Source: Castellaniella defragrans (GTDB taxonomy: Bacteria; Pseudomonadota; Gammaproteobacteria; Burkholderiales; Burkholderiaceae_B). Taken from it: a stretch of 64,000 nucleotides of DNA. Position numbers and translations under genes: made by a program. Below are positions 37,632-46,581 of the stretch, piece after piece; the stretch's first letter is position 1; every line of letters starts with the position of its first letter. The DNA lies in assembly GCF_014203015.1 (NCBI RefSeq), contig NZ_JACHIB010000012.1:62001-126000 (forward strand), written 5' to 3'. The notes beneath the pieces are model-generated. The model was not told the DNA's origin, searched no databases, and was given only the letters and a program-made list of their open reading frames with translations.

Positions 37632-38567
37632 ATGGACACGCAAGAGACGGCTCACGACAGTCTGGAGACCTGGACCGCCGCGCTGCAAGCCATCTGCGGA
37701 CACTTCGAGACGAGAACGGCCCTGGACCCGTCGCTGTTCATCGGCAGGATCGCCCTGGCCTCCCACGCGGGCGTCGAAGTCGCCCACCTGAAGACCAACG
37801 CGGGCCTGATTTCCCGCCCCAGCCACCGGCCGGACCACGACAACGACCAGCACTGCTTCCTGGTCAGCCAGCGCAGCGGCCGCGCGCGCATCGCCCAGGA
37901 CGACCGCAGCATCCTGCTGGAGCCGGGCGAACTGCTGCTGATGGATTCGGTGGGCTCCTGCTCGATCACCCCGATCGGCCTGATCGAGCACGCCTCCCTG
38001 CCGCTGCCGCGCAGCCTGGTCACCCGCAAGCTCGGGCAGCGGCCCTTCGGCAGGATCTCCGCCTGCCGGGCCTCGGGGCGCATGCTGCACCTGATGGTCA
38101 ACCAGCTCTGCCGCCGCACGCTGACCAGCGCGGCGGAGGCCGAGGCCGACGCCCTGCGCGACGCCCTGCTGCAGCTGCTGCCCGCGGCCCTGGCGCCGGA
38201 CGATGCGCCCGAGGCGAACCCGGAGGCCCTGCCGGGCGACAGCCTGCTGGAATACGCCCGGCAGCTGATCGACGAGTCCCTGGGCCAGGCCTCGCTCGAC
38301 CCCGATGCGCTGGCCCGCCGCATGAAGATCTCGGTGCGCCGCCTGTACCGGCTGTTCGAGGCCGAGAACGACAGCGTCTGCCGCTACATCCAGCACAGGA
38401 GGCTGCAGCGCTGCGCCCAGGACCTGTCCGATCCCGCGCTGAAATCGCACTCCATCACCACCATCGCCTTCAAATGGGGGTTCGTGGATTCCGCCCACTT
38501 CAGCCGCTCCTTCAAGAAGCACTACGCGCTCGCGCCCCGCGAATACCGCCAGCGCGCGCTGGCGTAG
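37632..38567 (+). CDS. AraC-family regulator, FeaR-like
   Basis: This 311-residue protein has an N-terminal cupin-like AraC_binding_2 domain (HCFLVSQRSGRARIAQDDRS, ILLEPGELLLMDS near 95) and a C-terminal AraC helix-turn-helix pair (DPDALARRMKISVRRLYRLF near 224; TIAFKWGFVDSAHFSRSFKK near 277). This layout is that of FeaR, which activates amine-oxidase and phenylacetaldehyde dehydrogenase genes. The ATG at 37632 follows GGAGGAA. Placed between a permease unit and an FAD-oxidase/cupin pair, it probably controls one or both. Confidence 0.88.
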   Translation: MDTQETAHDSLETWTAALQAICGHFETRTALDPSLFIGRIALASHAGVEVAHLKTNAGLISRPSHRPDHDNDQHCFLVSQRSGRARIAQDDRSILLEPGELLLMDSVGSCSITPIGLIEHASLPLPRSLVTRKLGQRPFGRISACRASGRMLHLMVNQLCRRTLTSAAEAEADALRDALLQLLPAALAPDDAPEANPEALPGDSLLEYARQLIDESLGQASLDPDALARRMKISVRRLYRLFEAENDSVCRYIQHRRLQRCAQDLSDPALKSHSITTIAFKWGFVDSAHFSRSFKKHYALAPREYRQRALA

Positions 38568-38753
38568 CCGGCCCGCGGCGGCGGGGCCTGTCAATCCCGG
38601 ACAAGCCCGCCGCACGATCAGGCAAGACGGCGACCCCGCTTCCGGCGCCTAATATCCCCGCCGCCCGACGACCTTCGACCGGCGCCCGCGCGCCTGCGCC
38701 ACGCCGGCCCCGCGCCGTTTCCAACGCCCGCTGTCATCACCGCCCTCGCTGTC

Positions 38754-40052
38754 ATGATCAATATCGAAACCCCCACCTACTACACGGCCACCCGGAAATA
38801 CGACCTGAGCTTTCCCTCGCTGGAGGCCGACATCGACGCCGACGTCGTGGTCATCGGCGGCGGATTCTCCGGCATCAACACCGCCCTGGAGCTGGCCGAG
38901 AAGGGCGTCACCCACATCGTCGTGCTCGAAGGCCGCTACCTGGGCTTCGGCGGCACCGGCCGCAACGGCGGGCAGATCATGGCCGGCATCGGCCACGACC
39001 TGGAAAAGATCCGCAAGGACGTCGGCGAGGACGGTCTGCGCCGGATCTTCGAGATCAGCGACATGGGCGCCGACATCATCAAGGACCGGATCCGGAAATA
39101 CGGCATCGATGCCGACTTCCAGCACGGCTACGGCTACATGGGCTTCAACGCCCGCCAGGCGAAGACCCTGCGGGCCTGGGAGAAGGAATTCAAGTCGCTG
39201 GGCTCGCGCCACGAGATCCGCTATCTCGAAGGCGCCGACGTCCGCCAGATCATCGGCACCGACGCCTACCACTGCGGCCTGCTGCACATGGGCGGCGGCC
39301 ACGTCCACTCGCTGAACCTGCTGCTGGGCGAGGCCCGGGCGCTGGCGAGCCACGGCGCGCAGATCTTTGAATACAGCCCCGCCCTGGAAGTGCGCTACGG
39401 CGATCGCATCACCGTGCGCACCGGCAAGGGCTCCGTCCGGGCCGCCAAGCTGCTCTGGGCCTGCGACAGCTTCCTGAACCGGCTCGAACCCGAGCTGCAC
39501 CGGACCACCATCAACACCTACGCCTTCCAGCTGATGACCGAGCCCCTGTCCGAGGAGCTGATCCGGCGCATCAGCCCGATCCGGGGCGCCTACAGCGACA
39601 TCCGCCCCATCATCGACTACTACCGCGTGACCAACGAAAACCGCCTGCTGTTCGGCGCGGCCACCCCCTTCGTCGAGCACATCCCGCTCGACCTCAAGGC
39701 CTGGAACCGCAGGCTGATGCTGAAGATCTTCCCCTACCTCGCGGACGTGAAGATCGACCTCGCCTGGGGCGGGCCGATGGCCTGCAGCCCGAACCTGTTC
39801 CCCCAGATCGGCACCCTGCCGGGCCGCCCCAACGCGTTTTTCGTGCAGGGCTATTCGGGCTTCGGCGTCACCCCCAGCCACATCATCTGCAAGGTCCTGG
39901 CCGAAGGCATACACGAAGGCTCGGACCGCTACGAGCTGATCCGCTCGGTGCGCCGGATCCGGGTCGTGGGCAAGGACCATTTCCGCCCCGTGCTGCTGAC
40001 CGCCGGCAAGACCTGGCACCAGATCTCCGGCTACTGGAACGGCCGCCGCTGA
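38754..40052 (+). CDS. FAD-dependent amine/amino-acid oxidoreductase (PuuB-like)
   Basis: This 432-residue member of the DAO superfamily has the FAD-binding motif VVVIGGGFSGINTALELA near residue 31. The GFGGTGRNGGQIMAG segment near 66 is typical of gamma-glutamylputrescine oxidoreductase-like proteins, and the C-terminal FAD contact is GYSGFGVTPSHI near 364. It would oxidise a C-N bond with oxygen or a quinone. A cupin gene follows after 35 bases, a pair that recurs with this oxidase family. No gamma-glutamylputrescine synthetase is nearby, so the substrate need not be putrescine. Confidence 0.88.
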   Translation: MINIETPTYYTATRKYDLSFPSLEADIDADVVVIGGGFSGINTALELAEKGVTHIVVLEGRYLGFGGTGRNGGQIMAGIGHDLEKIRKDVGEDGLRRIFEISDMGADIIKDRIRKYGIDADFQHGYGYMGFNARQAKTLRAWEKEFKSLGSRHEIRYLEGADVRQIIGTDAYHCGLLHMGGGHVHSLNLLLGEARALASHGAQIFEYSPALEVRYGDRITVRTGKGSVRAAKLLWACDSFLNRLEPELHRTTINTYAFQLMTEPLSEELIRRISPIRGAYSDIRPIIDYYRVTNENRLLFGAATPFVEHIPLDLKAWNRRLMLKIFPYLADVKIDLAWGGPMACSPNLFPQIGTLPGRPNAFFVQGYSGFGVTPSHIICKVLAEGIHEGSDRYELIRSVRRIRVVGKDHFRPVLLTAGKTWHQISGYWNGRR

Positions 40053-40087
40053 TTTCACCCACCGTTTTTTCCACACAGGAACCTCCC

Positions 40088-40453
40088 ATGAGCTTGACCC
40101 CCATCCCCAAAGGCATCACCCTCGACCAGCTGGACCCCTGGGGGACCGTGGCCGACCTGGGCTCCGAAATCCTCGAAGGCGATCCGCGGGCCTTCGGCCG
40201 GATGACCGACGGCGCGCCCGACTCCCCGGTCAGCGCCGCCTTCTTCGGCACCACCCGAAGCCGGTTCCGCATGGTCTATCCGTTCAACGAGCAGGCCACC
40301 GTCGTCACCGGCGCGGTGCGCCTGACGGACGAGTCCACCGGCCAGTCCACCCATTTCGGCGTCGGCGATTCCTGGTTCGTCACCAAGGGCACGCCGGTGC
40401 TGTGGGAAATCCTCAGCGACAGCTTCGTCAAGCACTATCACGCGGTCGCCTGA
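40088..40453 (+). CDS. Cupin-domain protein (DUF861/cupin_3-like)
   Basis: This 121-residue single-cupin protein has the two sheets of a beta barrel and the cupin_3 motif DSWFVTKGTPVLWEILSD near 93. The usual metal histidine/glutamate set is reduced (HYHAVA at the end), so it may be non-catalytic or bind a ligand. Such proteins often accompany FAD amine oxidases and may help handle the imine or aldehyde product, but their role is not known. Its last codons and stop are part of a tandem repeat. Confidence 0.8.
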   Translation: MSLTPIPKGITLDQLDPWGTVADLGSEILEGDPRAFGRMTDGAPDSPVSAAFFGTTRSRFRMVYPFNEQATVVTGAVRLTDESTGQSTHFGVGDSWFVTKGTPVLWEILSDSFVKHYHAVA

Positions 40454-40489
40454 CTGGCGCGGTCGCCTGAGCGCGGTCGCCTGACTGGC
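40442..40489 (+). repeat. 17/14/17-bp tandem repeat spanning a stop codon
   Basis: GCGGTCGCCTGACTGGC (40442-40458) is followed by a shortened copy GCGGTCGCCTGAGC (40459-40472) and a third full copy (40473-40489). The first copy includes the last codons and TGA of the cupin gene. This is the second gene in the window whose stop codon lies in a short tandem repeat. Confidence 0.9.
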
Positions 40490-40549
40490 GCCGCCGCGTA
40501 TGCGGTCCTATCATGATTCCTTCCACCGACTCATGACAGGACGGTTCCC

Positions 40550-41413
40550 ATGCCCACCACACCCAATGCGGCCGCCTCCGGCACGTTCCTGATCGGCGGC
40601 GACATCCCCGTCCACCGGCTCGGCTACGGGGCCATGCGCATCACCGGCCCCGGCATCTGGGGGCCGCCGGCGGACCCGGCCGCCGCCCTGGCCACGCTGC
40701 GGCGCCTGCCCGAACTCGGGGTGAACTTCATCGACACGGCCGACAGCTACGGGCCGTTCGTCAGCGAGGACCTGATCCGCGAAGCCCTGCATCCCTATGC
40801 GGGGCTGCTGATCGCCACCAAGGGCGGGCTGCTGCGCCACGGCCCCGACAAATGGGTGCCGCTGGGCGATCCCGGCTACCTGCGCCAGTGCGTGCTGATG
40901 AGCCTGCGCCGGCTGGGGCTGGAGCGCATCGACCTGTGGCAGCTGCACCGCCTGGACCCCGGCGCATCGCGCCAGGCCCAGCTGCAGGCGATCGCCGACA
41001 TGCGCCGCGAAGGCCTGATCCGCCACGTGGGCCTGAGCGAAGTCCAGCCGGCCGACATCCAGGAAGCCCAGCAGTATTTTCCCGTCGCCACCGTGCAGAA
41101 CCAGTACAACCTGGGCGAGCGCAAAAGCGAGGCCGTGCTGGACTACTGCACCGAACACCGCATCGGCTTCATTCCCTGGTATCCGCTGAATGCGGGCAAG
41201 CTGGCACGGCCCGGCTCCAAGCTGGAGGACATCGCCCGGCACCACGGCGTCACGACCAGCGCCATCGCCCTGGCCTGGCTGCTGAAGCGCTCGCCGGTGA
41301 TGCTGCCCATCCCCGGGACTGCCAATCCCGACCACCTGGCCCAGAACGTGGCGGCCGCCCAGGTCAGCCTGAGCGACCAGGAATTCGACGCGCTGGACCG
41401 GGCGGCCGCCTGA
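40550..41413 (+). CDS. Aldo/keto reductase
   Basis: This 287-residue NADPH-dependent reductase of the AKR superfamily folds as a TIM barrel. The catalytic tetrad is visible: Asp and Tyr in [10 protein letters not shown] near 63-70, Lys in IATKGG near 88 and His in WQLHRLD near 128. The cofactor segment is [14 protein letters not shown] near 249. It reduces aldehydes or ketones, probably as a detoxifying or accessory enzyme. The start has CAGGACGG upstream. It is convergent with the YaeQ gene, with a GC palindrome (41415-41426) in the 39-base gap. Confidence 0.9.
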   Translation: MPTTPNAAASGTFLIGGDIPVHRLGYGAMRITGPGIWGPPADPAAALATLRRLPELGVNFIDTADSYGPFVSEDLIREALHPYAGLLIATKGGLLRHGPDKWVPLGDPGYLRQCVLMSLRRLGLERIDLWQLHRLDPGASRQAQLQAIADMRREGLIRHVGLSEVQPADIQEAQQYFPVATVQNQYNLGERKSEAVLDYCTEHRIGFIPWYPLNAGKLARPGSKLEDIARHHGVTTSAIALAWLLKRSPVMLPIPGTANPDHLAQNVAAAQVSLSDQEFDALDRAAA

Positions 41414-41452
41414 TCCGGCGCGCCGGCCGGACGGGCCCGCCCCGCCGGAGGC

Positions 41453-42001
41453 TCATTCCGCCTCGCGCAGGCAGCGCACGTCCAGGCTCGCGTCGCCACG
41501 CTCGCACGACACCCAGGCCGTGCGGTCGGTGACGTTCACGCTCAGGCTCATGCTGCGTTCGGCCAGCGCCGCCAGGGCGCGCGTGGCCTCCGTGTCCAGC
41601 ACATGGACCTGCAGGTTGGCGGCGCGCTCCAGCTTGCCGCGCACCCCGGACCACCAGACGTCCGCGCCGCGCCCGTAGGCCAGCACGATCACCCGGTCCG
41701 CCCGGCCGCAGGCCTTCAGCACGCGGCGCTCGTCGGGCAGGCCGACCTCGATCCACTGGCGCACCGCGCCGGTCAGGTCCAGGTTCCAAAGATCGGGCTC
41801 GTCGGTGTCGCTCAGCCCCCGCGTGAAGACCAGCCGCTCGTCGGCCTCGACCCACAGGGCGTAGGCCAGCAGCCGCACCATCAGGCGCTCGTCGGTCTCG
41901 GACGGGTGCCGCGCGACGGTGACGGCATGGCTGCCGTAGTAGGCGCGGTCGTTGTCCGCGACGTGGAGTTCGGCTTTGTAGACGGTGGAGCGCAGGGCCA
42001 T
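41453..42001 (-). CDS. YaeQ family protein
   Basis: This 182-residue cytoplasmic protein is a full-length match to YaeQ by wording (MALRSTVYKAELHVADNDR at the start; HPSETDERLMVRLLAYAL near 33; WNLDLTGAVRQWIEVGLP near 71). The family has a PD-(D/E)xK nuclease-like fold; early reports of a role in RfaH-like anti-termination were not upheld. The frame is open to 42127, but the ATG at 42001 is the family start. It is probably monocistronic, with the short repeats at 42034-42086 in its promoter region. Confidence 0.9.
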   Translation of the reverse strand: MALRSTVYKAELHVADNDRAYYGSHAVTVARHPSETDERLMVRLLAYALWVEADERLVFTRGLSDTDEPDLWNLDLTGAVRQWIEVGLPDERRVLKACGRADRVIVLAYGRGADVWWSGVRGKLERAANLQVHVLDTEATRALAALAERSMSLSVNVTDRTAWVSCERGDASLDVRCLREAE

Positions 42002-42033
42002 GGATGGAGACAGCCAGCAAAAAGGGGATAGTC

Positions 42034-42086
42034 TACCGCGTGTCCACCGCGTGCACGGCAGGCCATCCGACACAGGCCATCCGATG
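42034..42086. repeat. Two adjacent short tandem repeats upstream of YaeQ gene
   Basis: An 11-base unit (ACCGCGTGTCC, then ACCGCGTGCAC) at 42034-42055 is followed by a 14-base unit twice (CAGGCCATCCGACA, CAGGCCATCCGATG) at 42059-42086. Both lie in the 144-base gap between the FAH-family gene and the YaeQ gene. Confidence 0.75.
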
Positions 42087-42145
42087 CGCCGGAATGCCCC
42101 GCCAGACGGACGCGCGCACGCCGGCACCGGGGCGCCCTGCCCGAT

Positions 42146-43195
42146 TCAGGCCATCCCAGCCTCGGACGCGATACAGACGTTGCGCTGCATCCCGAGCCCG
42201 CCGATGGTGCCTTCCAGTACGTCGCCAGGCTTCAGGTAACGCCCGAAGTGCGTGCCGTTGCCCGCCGGCGAACCGGTGATCAGGATGTCTCCCGGCCAGA
42301 GCTGCACCTGGCTGCTCAGGTATTCGATCAGCCGCGGAATCGTGAAGATCATGTCGGCCGTGCTTTCATCCTGCATGACCCGGCCGTTCAGCTTGAGGGT
42401 GATGCGCAGATCCTGCGGGTCGGGAACCTGGGAGGCCGGCACAAGATACGGTCCCATCGGACTGAAACCCGGCAGCCCCTTTCCCATCACCCAGTCGGTG
42501 CCCAGCGCCTTCAGGTCCTGGCGATGCACCCGGGCGCGGTTCGTGATGTCGTTGACGATCGTGTAGCCAGCAATGCAATCCCGGGCCTCGTCCCGCGACA
42601 CCCGGTAGCAGGGCTTGCCGATCACGACCGCCAGTTCGAGCTCCCAGTCGGGCTGCTCGACATGGCCGGGAATCCGGATCGGATCGTACGGTCCGGCGAT
42701 CGCGGACCAGGGTTTGGTGAAGATGTAGGGGGCGCCGCGCTCGGCACGCTCGTCCATCAAGCGCACGGCATAGGCCCGGCATTCATCGGCCGACATGCCC
42801 TGGGTGGCCGGATCGCCGCGCTGATCCACGATCAGGTCGATCACGTGCTTGCGATAATTGGCGCCCGAACAGAAGAACTGTCGCGGCCGTTCGATGGGCG
42901 CATGCACGCGCAGGCGGCCCACGTCGACCGGTTCGGCGGGCAGTCCCTGCCCATGCGTCCAGCAGCCGGCGAGATGGTCCGCCAGGCGCGACAGAGCAAG
43001 AGCGTTGCCGGCCCAGTCGTCCAGCATCGTCAGCAGGGATTCGATGCCCGTCAGGGGAGTTCCCAGGCGCCGGGACAAAGGCTGCAGCCCCGCCAATGCC
43101 AGCACCTTGCCGTCCATCACCAGCCCCGGAAAACCGGGCGAACCCGCAAGCGAAAAAGTTCCCAGCGCATAGGCGCCCGATGCCGCAATGGCCAT
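42146..43195 (-). CDS. Fumarylacetoacetate hydrolase family protein (copy A)
   Basis: This 349-residue enzyme has an N-terminal family-specific domain and a C-terminal FAH fold. Metal-binding acids are in DWELELAVVIG near residue 170 and NDITNRARVHRQD near 204, and the active-site loop is GSPAGNGTHFGRYLKPGD near 305. FAH members cleave C-C bonds of acylpyruvates or hydrate and decarboxylate meta-cleavage products. It lies at the end of catabolic operon B, but a 329-base gap to the next FAH gene means it may have its own promoter. AAGGGA precedes the ATG at 43195. Confidence 0.88.
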   Translation of the reverse strand: MAIAASGAYALGTFSLAGSPGFPGLVMDGKVLALAGLQPLSRRLGTPLTGIESLLTMLDDWAGNALALSRLADHLAGCWTHGQGLPAEPVDVGRLRVHAPIERPRQFFCSGANYRKHVIDLIVDQRGDPATQGMSADECRAYAVRLMDERAERGAPYIFTKPWSAIAGPYDPIRIPGHVEQPDWELELAVVIGKPCYRVSRDEARDCIAGYTIVNDITNRARVHRQDLKALGTDWVMGKGLPGFSPMGPYLVPASQVPDPQDLRITLKLNGRVMQDESTADMIFTIPRLIEYLSSQVQLWPGDILITGSPAGNGTHFGRYLKPGDVLEGTIGGLGMQRNVCIASEAGMA

Positions 43196-43524
43196 GGTGT
43201 CAGTCCCTTATGGCAAAGCGACGGAAGCCGCGAGACCTCGATCCGTGCGCCCAGCGGCACGGCCTCCCGTCCGGGCCGGCGGCGCCCGGCGGATCGGCGT
43301 GCCGGCCTCCGTCATGTCTGAATCCAGGCGCCCTGGCCGCATCATCCCCCCGTTCGGAGCGTCTCTCGCACCGGGCTTCGATGACGGCCTGAGGCCGAAA
43401 GCCGATCAGTTTACGACGATCCTCGCCCTGCGGCCGCATCCGGCCTTGATGGCCGGCTCGCACGACGGGCTGGCAGGGCCACCGGCGGCCGGACGAAAAC
43501 CATCAGTCGCGCAGCCGGTCTCCT
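43196..43524. other. 329-base gap between two FAH-family genes
   Basis: No gene, RNA, terminator or strong inverted repeat is recognisable here. Short open frames on both strands give Arg/Pro-rich translations with no family resemblance. It may hold a promoter for the FAH gene at 42146-43195. Confidence 0.4.
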
Positions 43525-44514
43525 TCAGGCCGCGGCCTTCGCGGGCACCATGCGGTGGTCGATCGCCCCGAAGACGCTCCGTCCATCCTCGCCGAACATC
43601 TCGAAACGCAAACGTTCCCCGAATGCGAGGAAGGGTGTCCGGGGCGCGCCCTGATCGATGACTTCGACCGCGCGCCGCTCGGCCAGGCAGGCGGAGCCCA
43701 CCGCGCGATGATTGCGGTTCGAGAAGGTGCCCGATCCGAGGATGGTGCCCGCCCGCAGGTTGCGGTTGTACGCCAGGTGAGCCACCAATTCGCCGAAACC
43801 GAAATCCATCTCGCGCCCGTTGGGGTGGCCGAATGGCTCGCCGTTGCGGCTGACGTGCAGGTCCAGCGCCACCCGTCCACCCGACCAGGCCGCACCCAGC
43901 TCGTCGGGCGTGACAGCGACCGGAGCGAATGCCGTGGATGGCTTGGCCTGGATGAAGCCGAAGCCCATGGACAGCTCGCGGAACAGGTGCGCCCTCATGC
44001 TCATGTCGTTGAACAGCATCAGCAGACGAACATGGGACAAGGCCCGCCCGGGATCGACCCCCATCGGAACATCATCGAGCACGACGGCGACCTCGCCCTC
44101 GAAATCGCCCTGGTCCGATTCCTGCGGAAAAGGATAATCGTCCTGCGCCCCCAGAAAATCATCGCTCTGGCGCTGAACCAGGATGGGGACGCCCGGTGTT
44201 TTCTTGACCGTCAGCCGGTAGGCCTCCTCCATGATGTTGCCATGGTTGAGAAAGGCGGAGGCATCCACGAACTGGTAGGCGCGCGGCAACGGCGCCAGGG
44301 CACGCGCCGGATCGAAGGCGAAGCTGTCGGGAGCCCGCCCTGCATCGAGCAGCTCGTACCGCTGCCGCAACACGGGTTCCAGCGCCTGCCACCGCTCCAG
44401 TGCCGCCTGCAGGGTCGGCGCAATGTCCACCGCCATGACCGCACGGCTCAAATCCCGGGAAACCAGCGCAAGTGCGCCGTCCCGCTCACCATTTCTGATG
44501 CTTGCGAATTTCAT
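43525..44514 (-). CDS. Fumarylacetoacetate hydrolase family protein (copy B)
   Basis: This 329-residue member belongs to the subgroup related to fumarylacetoacetase rather than to copy A. It begins MKFASIRNGERDGALALVS, has the metal-site glutamates in GDFEGEVAVVLDDV near 145 and ends with GSGTFSNRNH and a C-terminal SVFGAIDHRMV strand. It would hydrolyse a beta-diketone or acylpyruvate from ring cleavage. AGGAG lies before the ATG at 44514. It follows an SDR gene by 29 bases in operon B. Confidence 0.87.
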   Translation of the reverse strand: MKFASIRNGERDGALALVSRDLSRAVMAVDIAPTLQAALERWQALEPVLRQRYELLDAGRAPDSFAFDPARALAPLPRAYQFVDASAFLNHGNIMEEAYRLTVKKTPGVPILVQRQSDDFLGAQDDYPFPQESDQGDFEGEVAVVLDDVPMGVDPGRALSHVRLLMLFNDMSMRAHLFRELSMGFGFIQAKPSTAFAPVAVTPDELGAAWSGGRVALDLHVSRNGEPFGHPNGREMDFGFGELVAHLAYNRNLRAGTILGSGTFSNRNHRAVGSACLAERRAVEVIDQGAPRTPFLAFGERLRFEMFGEDGRSVFGAIDHRMVPAKAAA

Positions 44515-44543
44515 CTTGCAACTCCTGAAAAATTCTTCGCGGA

Positions 44544-45299
44544 TCATCCCAGCTGGCGACCGCCATCGACAGGAATGACGGCTCCCGTGGTGAAGGCGAG
44601 GCTGGTGGCCGCCGCCACCACGGCGGCGCCGACCTCCCGGGGTTCGGCCAGCCGGCCCAGCGGGGTGCGTCCCGCCTGTTCCGCATGCCAGCCAGGATCC
44701 ATCTGCCGGACGAAATCGGTCTCCGCCAGGCCGGGCGATACCGACACGACGCGGACATGCGGCGCCAGCGCCCGGGCCAGCGAGCGGGTCATGTTGTCAA
44801 GCGCGGCCTTGGAGGCGCAGTACATGACGTTGCTGCCCATGGCGCTGACCGCCGCAATCGACGAGATGTTCACAACCAGCCCGTAACCATGCGCCATCAG
44901 CAGGGAGCGGAACGCACGGATCGCCGCGTAGGGGCCGCGCACGTTGGTCGCAAGTATCTCGTCGATCAGTGCGTCGTCCAGTTCATCGAGATGCGCATGC
45001 GGCACGAACCGGGTCGTTCCTGCGCAATTGACCAGCACATCGCAGCGTCCGTAGTGCTGCCGGACCTGCCGCGCCAGATCCTCCAGGGCGGCGCTGTCCG
45101 TCACGGGCGCGCGACGCGCGCTGTGCGCCGGAACGGCGCGCGGCAAGGCGGCCGCCAGCGCATCGGCACGCGCACGGCCATGGTGATAGCCGACCACGAC
45201 GCTGGCGCCGGCCGCGGCCAGCGCCTCGCAGATGGCGGCGCCGATGCCGCCGGCACCGCCCGTGACCACCGCTACCTTGCCCAGCAGGCTCCCGGCCAC
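44544..45299 (-). CDS. SDR-family oxidoreductase
   Basis: This 251-residue short-chain dehydrogenase has TGGAGGIGAA near 13, VNCAGTTR in place of the usual NNAG, and the active site Ser in ISSIAAV and Tyr/Lys in YCASK near 161. GYHHGRARADAL after beta-2 lacks an acidic residue and carries Arg, favouring NADP(H). The start at 45299 is directly beside the stop of the HisD-like gene (45301), so they are coupled. It likely acts on an alcohol or ketone in the catabolic route. Confidence 0.85.
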   Translation of the reverse strand: MAGSLLGKVAVVTGGAGGIGAAICEALAAAGASVVVGYHHGRARADALAAALPRAVPAHSARRAPVTDSAALEDLARQVRQHYGRCDVLVNCAGTTRFVPHAHLDELDDALIDEILATNVRGPYAAIRAFRSLLMAHGYGLVVNISSIAAVSAMGSNVMYCASKAALDNMTRSLARALAPHVRVVSVSPGLAETDFVRQMDPGWHAEQAGRTPLGRLAEPREVGAAVVAAATSLAFTTGAVIPVDGGRQLG

Positions 45300-45300
45300 G

Positions 45301-46581
45301 TCAGGCCGCCTTCAGCCGGCGCACGCGGATGTCCGCCTGCTCCTTGTGCCCGCTCAACTGCTCATAGCCGCACAGACGGGAACAGTACTCGCCGATCATG
45401 ACGCTGGCCTCGTCCGTCAGCACCCGCTGGTAGGTATGGGTCTTGATGAACTTGCCCACCCACAGCCCGCCGGTGTAGCGGCCGGCTCCCTGGGTCGGCA
45501 GGGTGTGGTTGGTGCCGATGACCTTGTCGCCATAGCTCACGTTGGTTCGATGCCCCAGGAACAAGGCGCCATAGCAGGTCATGTTGCGCAAGTACCAGTC
45601 GGGATCGCGGGTCATCACCTGCACGTGCTCGGAGCACAGCCGCTCGGCTTCCTGCAGGGCTTCCCCATCGGTATCGCACAGAATGATCTCGCCGTAATCC
45701 CGCCAGGAGACTTCCAGCACGCTGGCCGACGGCAGGCGAGCGCGGACCCGTTCGATCGCCTCCGGCAATTCGTCGGCGATCTTGCGACTGGTGGTGATGC
45801 AATACGCCGGCGAGGTCGGCCCATGCTCGGCCTGGCCCATCAGGTCGACGGCCACCAGTTCAGCGTCCACCGAATCGTCGCAGATGACCAGCGTCTCGGT
45901 CGGCCCCGCCAGCAGGTCGATGCCGACCCGGCCGAACAACTGCCGCTTGGCTTCGGCCACATAGGCATTGCCGGGTCCGACCAGCATGTCCACCGCCGGG
46001 ATGCTGCCGGTGCCCAGGGCCATGGCGGCAACGGCCTGCACCCCGCCCAGGCAGTAGATTTCGTCCGCCCCCGCCAGGTGCATGGCCGCCACGATTTCGG
46101 GGCACGGCCGGCCCTGGAACGGAGGCGCGCAGGCGATCACGCGCTTGACGCCGGCCACCTTGGCCGTCAGGACGCTCATGTGGGCCGATGCGATCAGCGG
46201 ATATTTGCCGCCCGGTATGTAGCACCCCACGGAATTGACCGGGATGTTGCGATGCCCCAGCACCACCCCCGGCAGCGTCTCCACTTCGACGTCGTGCATG
46301 GAATTGCGCTGGATCTGGGCGAAGCGGCGGATCTGCGCCTGGGCGAAGCGAATGTCCTCCAGCGTGCCGGCAGGCAGGCTGTCGATGCACGCCCGGATTT
46401 CGGCCTCGCTCAGGCGGAACGACTCCGGCGCCCACTGGTCGAATTTTTCGGAATACTCGCGGACGGCCGCGTCGCCGCGGGCTTCGACGTCGGCCAGAAT
46501 GGCTTCGACCGTGGCGCGGACCCGGGCATCGAGTTCGGCCTTGACCGCCTTCGACTTGCCCCGCTTGATGTAATGAATCAT
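45301..46581 (-). CDS. Histidinol dehydrogenase-like enzyme (HisD superfamily)
   Basis: This 426-residue zinc/NAD dehydrogenase keeps the HisD framework: zinc and base residues in [10 protein letters not shown] near 249, SEHVQVM near 318, [10 protein letters not shown] near 355 and the C-terminal [12 protein letters not shown]. It is not next to histidine-biosynthesis genes and sits between an RND transporter and an SDR, so it is a catabolic paralogue that oxidises a primary alcohol twice, like HpsN (sulfopropanediol 3-dehydrogenase). Its start overlaps the RND gene stop by four bases (ATGA). The true substrate is unknown; a sulfonate is one candidate, an alcohol side chain of the aromatic substrate another. 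Confidence 0.85.
   Translation of the reverse strand: MIHYIKRGKSKAVKAELDARVRATVEAILADVEARGDAAVREYSEKFDQWAPESFRLSEAEIRACIDSLPAGTLEDIRFAQAQIRRFAQIQRNSMHDVEVETLPGVVLGHRNIPVNSVGCYIPGGKYPLIASAHMSVLTAKVAGVKRVIACAPPFQGRPCPEIVAAMHLAGADEIYCLGGVQAVAAMALGTGSIPAVDMLVGPGNAYVAEAKRQLFGRVGIDLLAGPTETLVICDDSVDAELVAVDLMGQAEHGPTSPAYCITTSRKIADELPEAIERVRARLPSASVLEVSWRDYGEIILCDTDGEALQEAERLCSEHVQVMTRDPDWYLRNMTCYGALFLGHRTNVSYGDKVIGTNHTLPTQGAGRYTGGLWVGKFIKTHTYQRVLTDEASVMIGEYCSRLCGYEQLSGHKEQADIRVRRLKAA

Noticed and set aside
41415-41426. CCGGCGCGCCGG palindrome after the aldo/keto reductase as a terminator
   Set aside because: No loop of useful size and no T-run; such palindromes are common in this base composition.
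43196-43524. Possible broken gene between the two FAH genes
   Set aside because: Translations on both strands gave no recognisable motif, so I only record it as an unexplained gap.
45301-46581. Biosynthetic hisD
   Set aside because: No histidine genes nearby, coupled to an RND gene, and sequence wording differs from biosynthetic HisD around the substrate loop.
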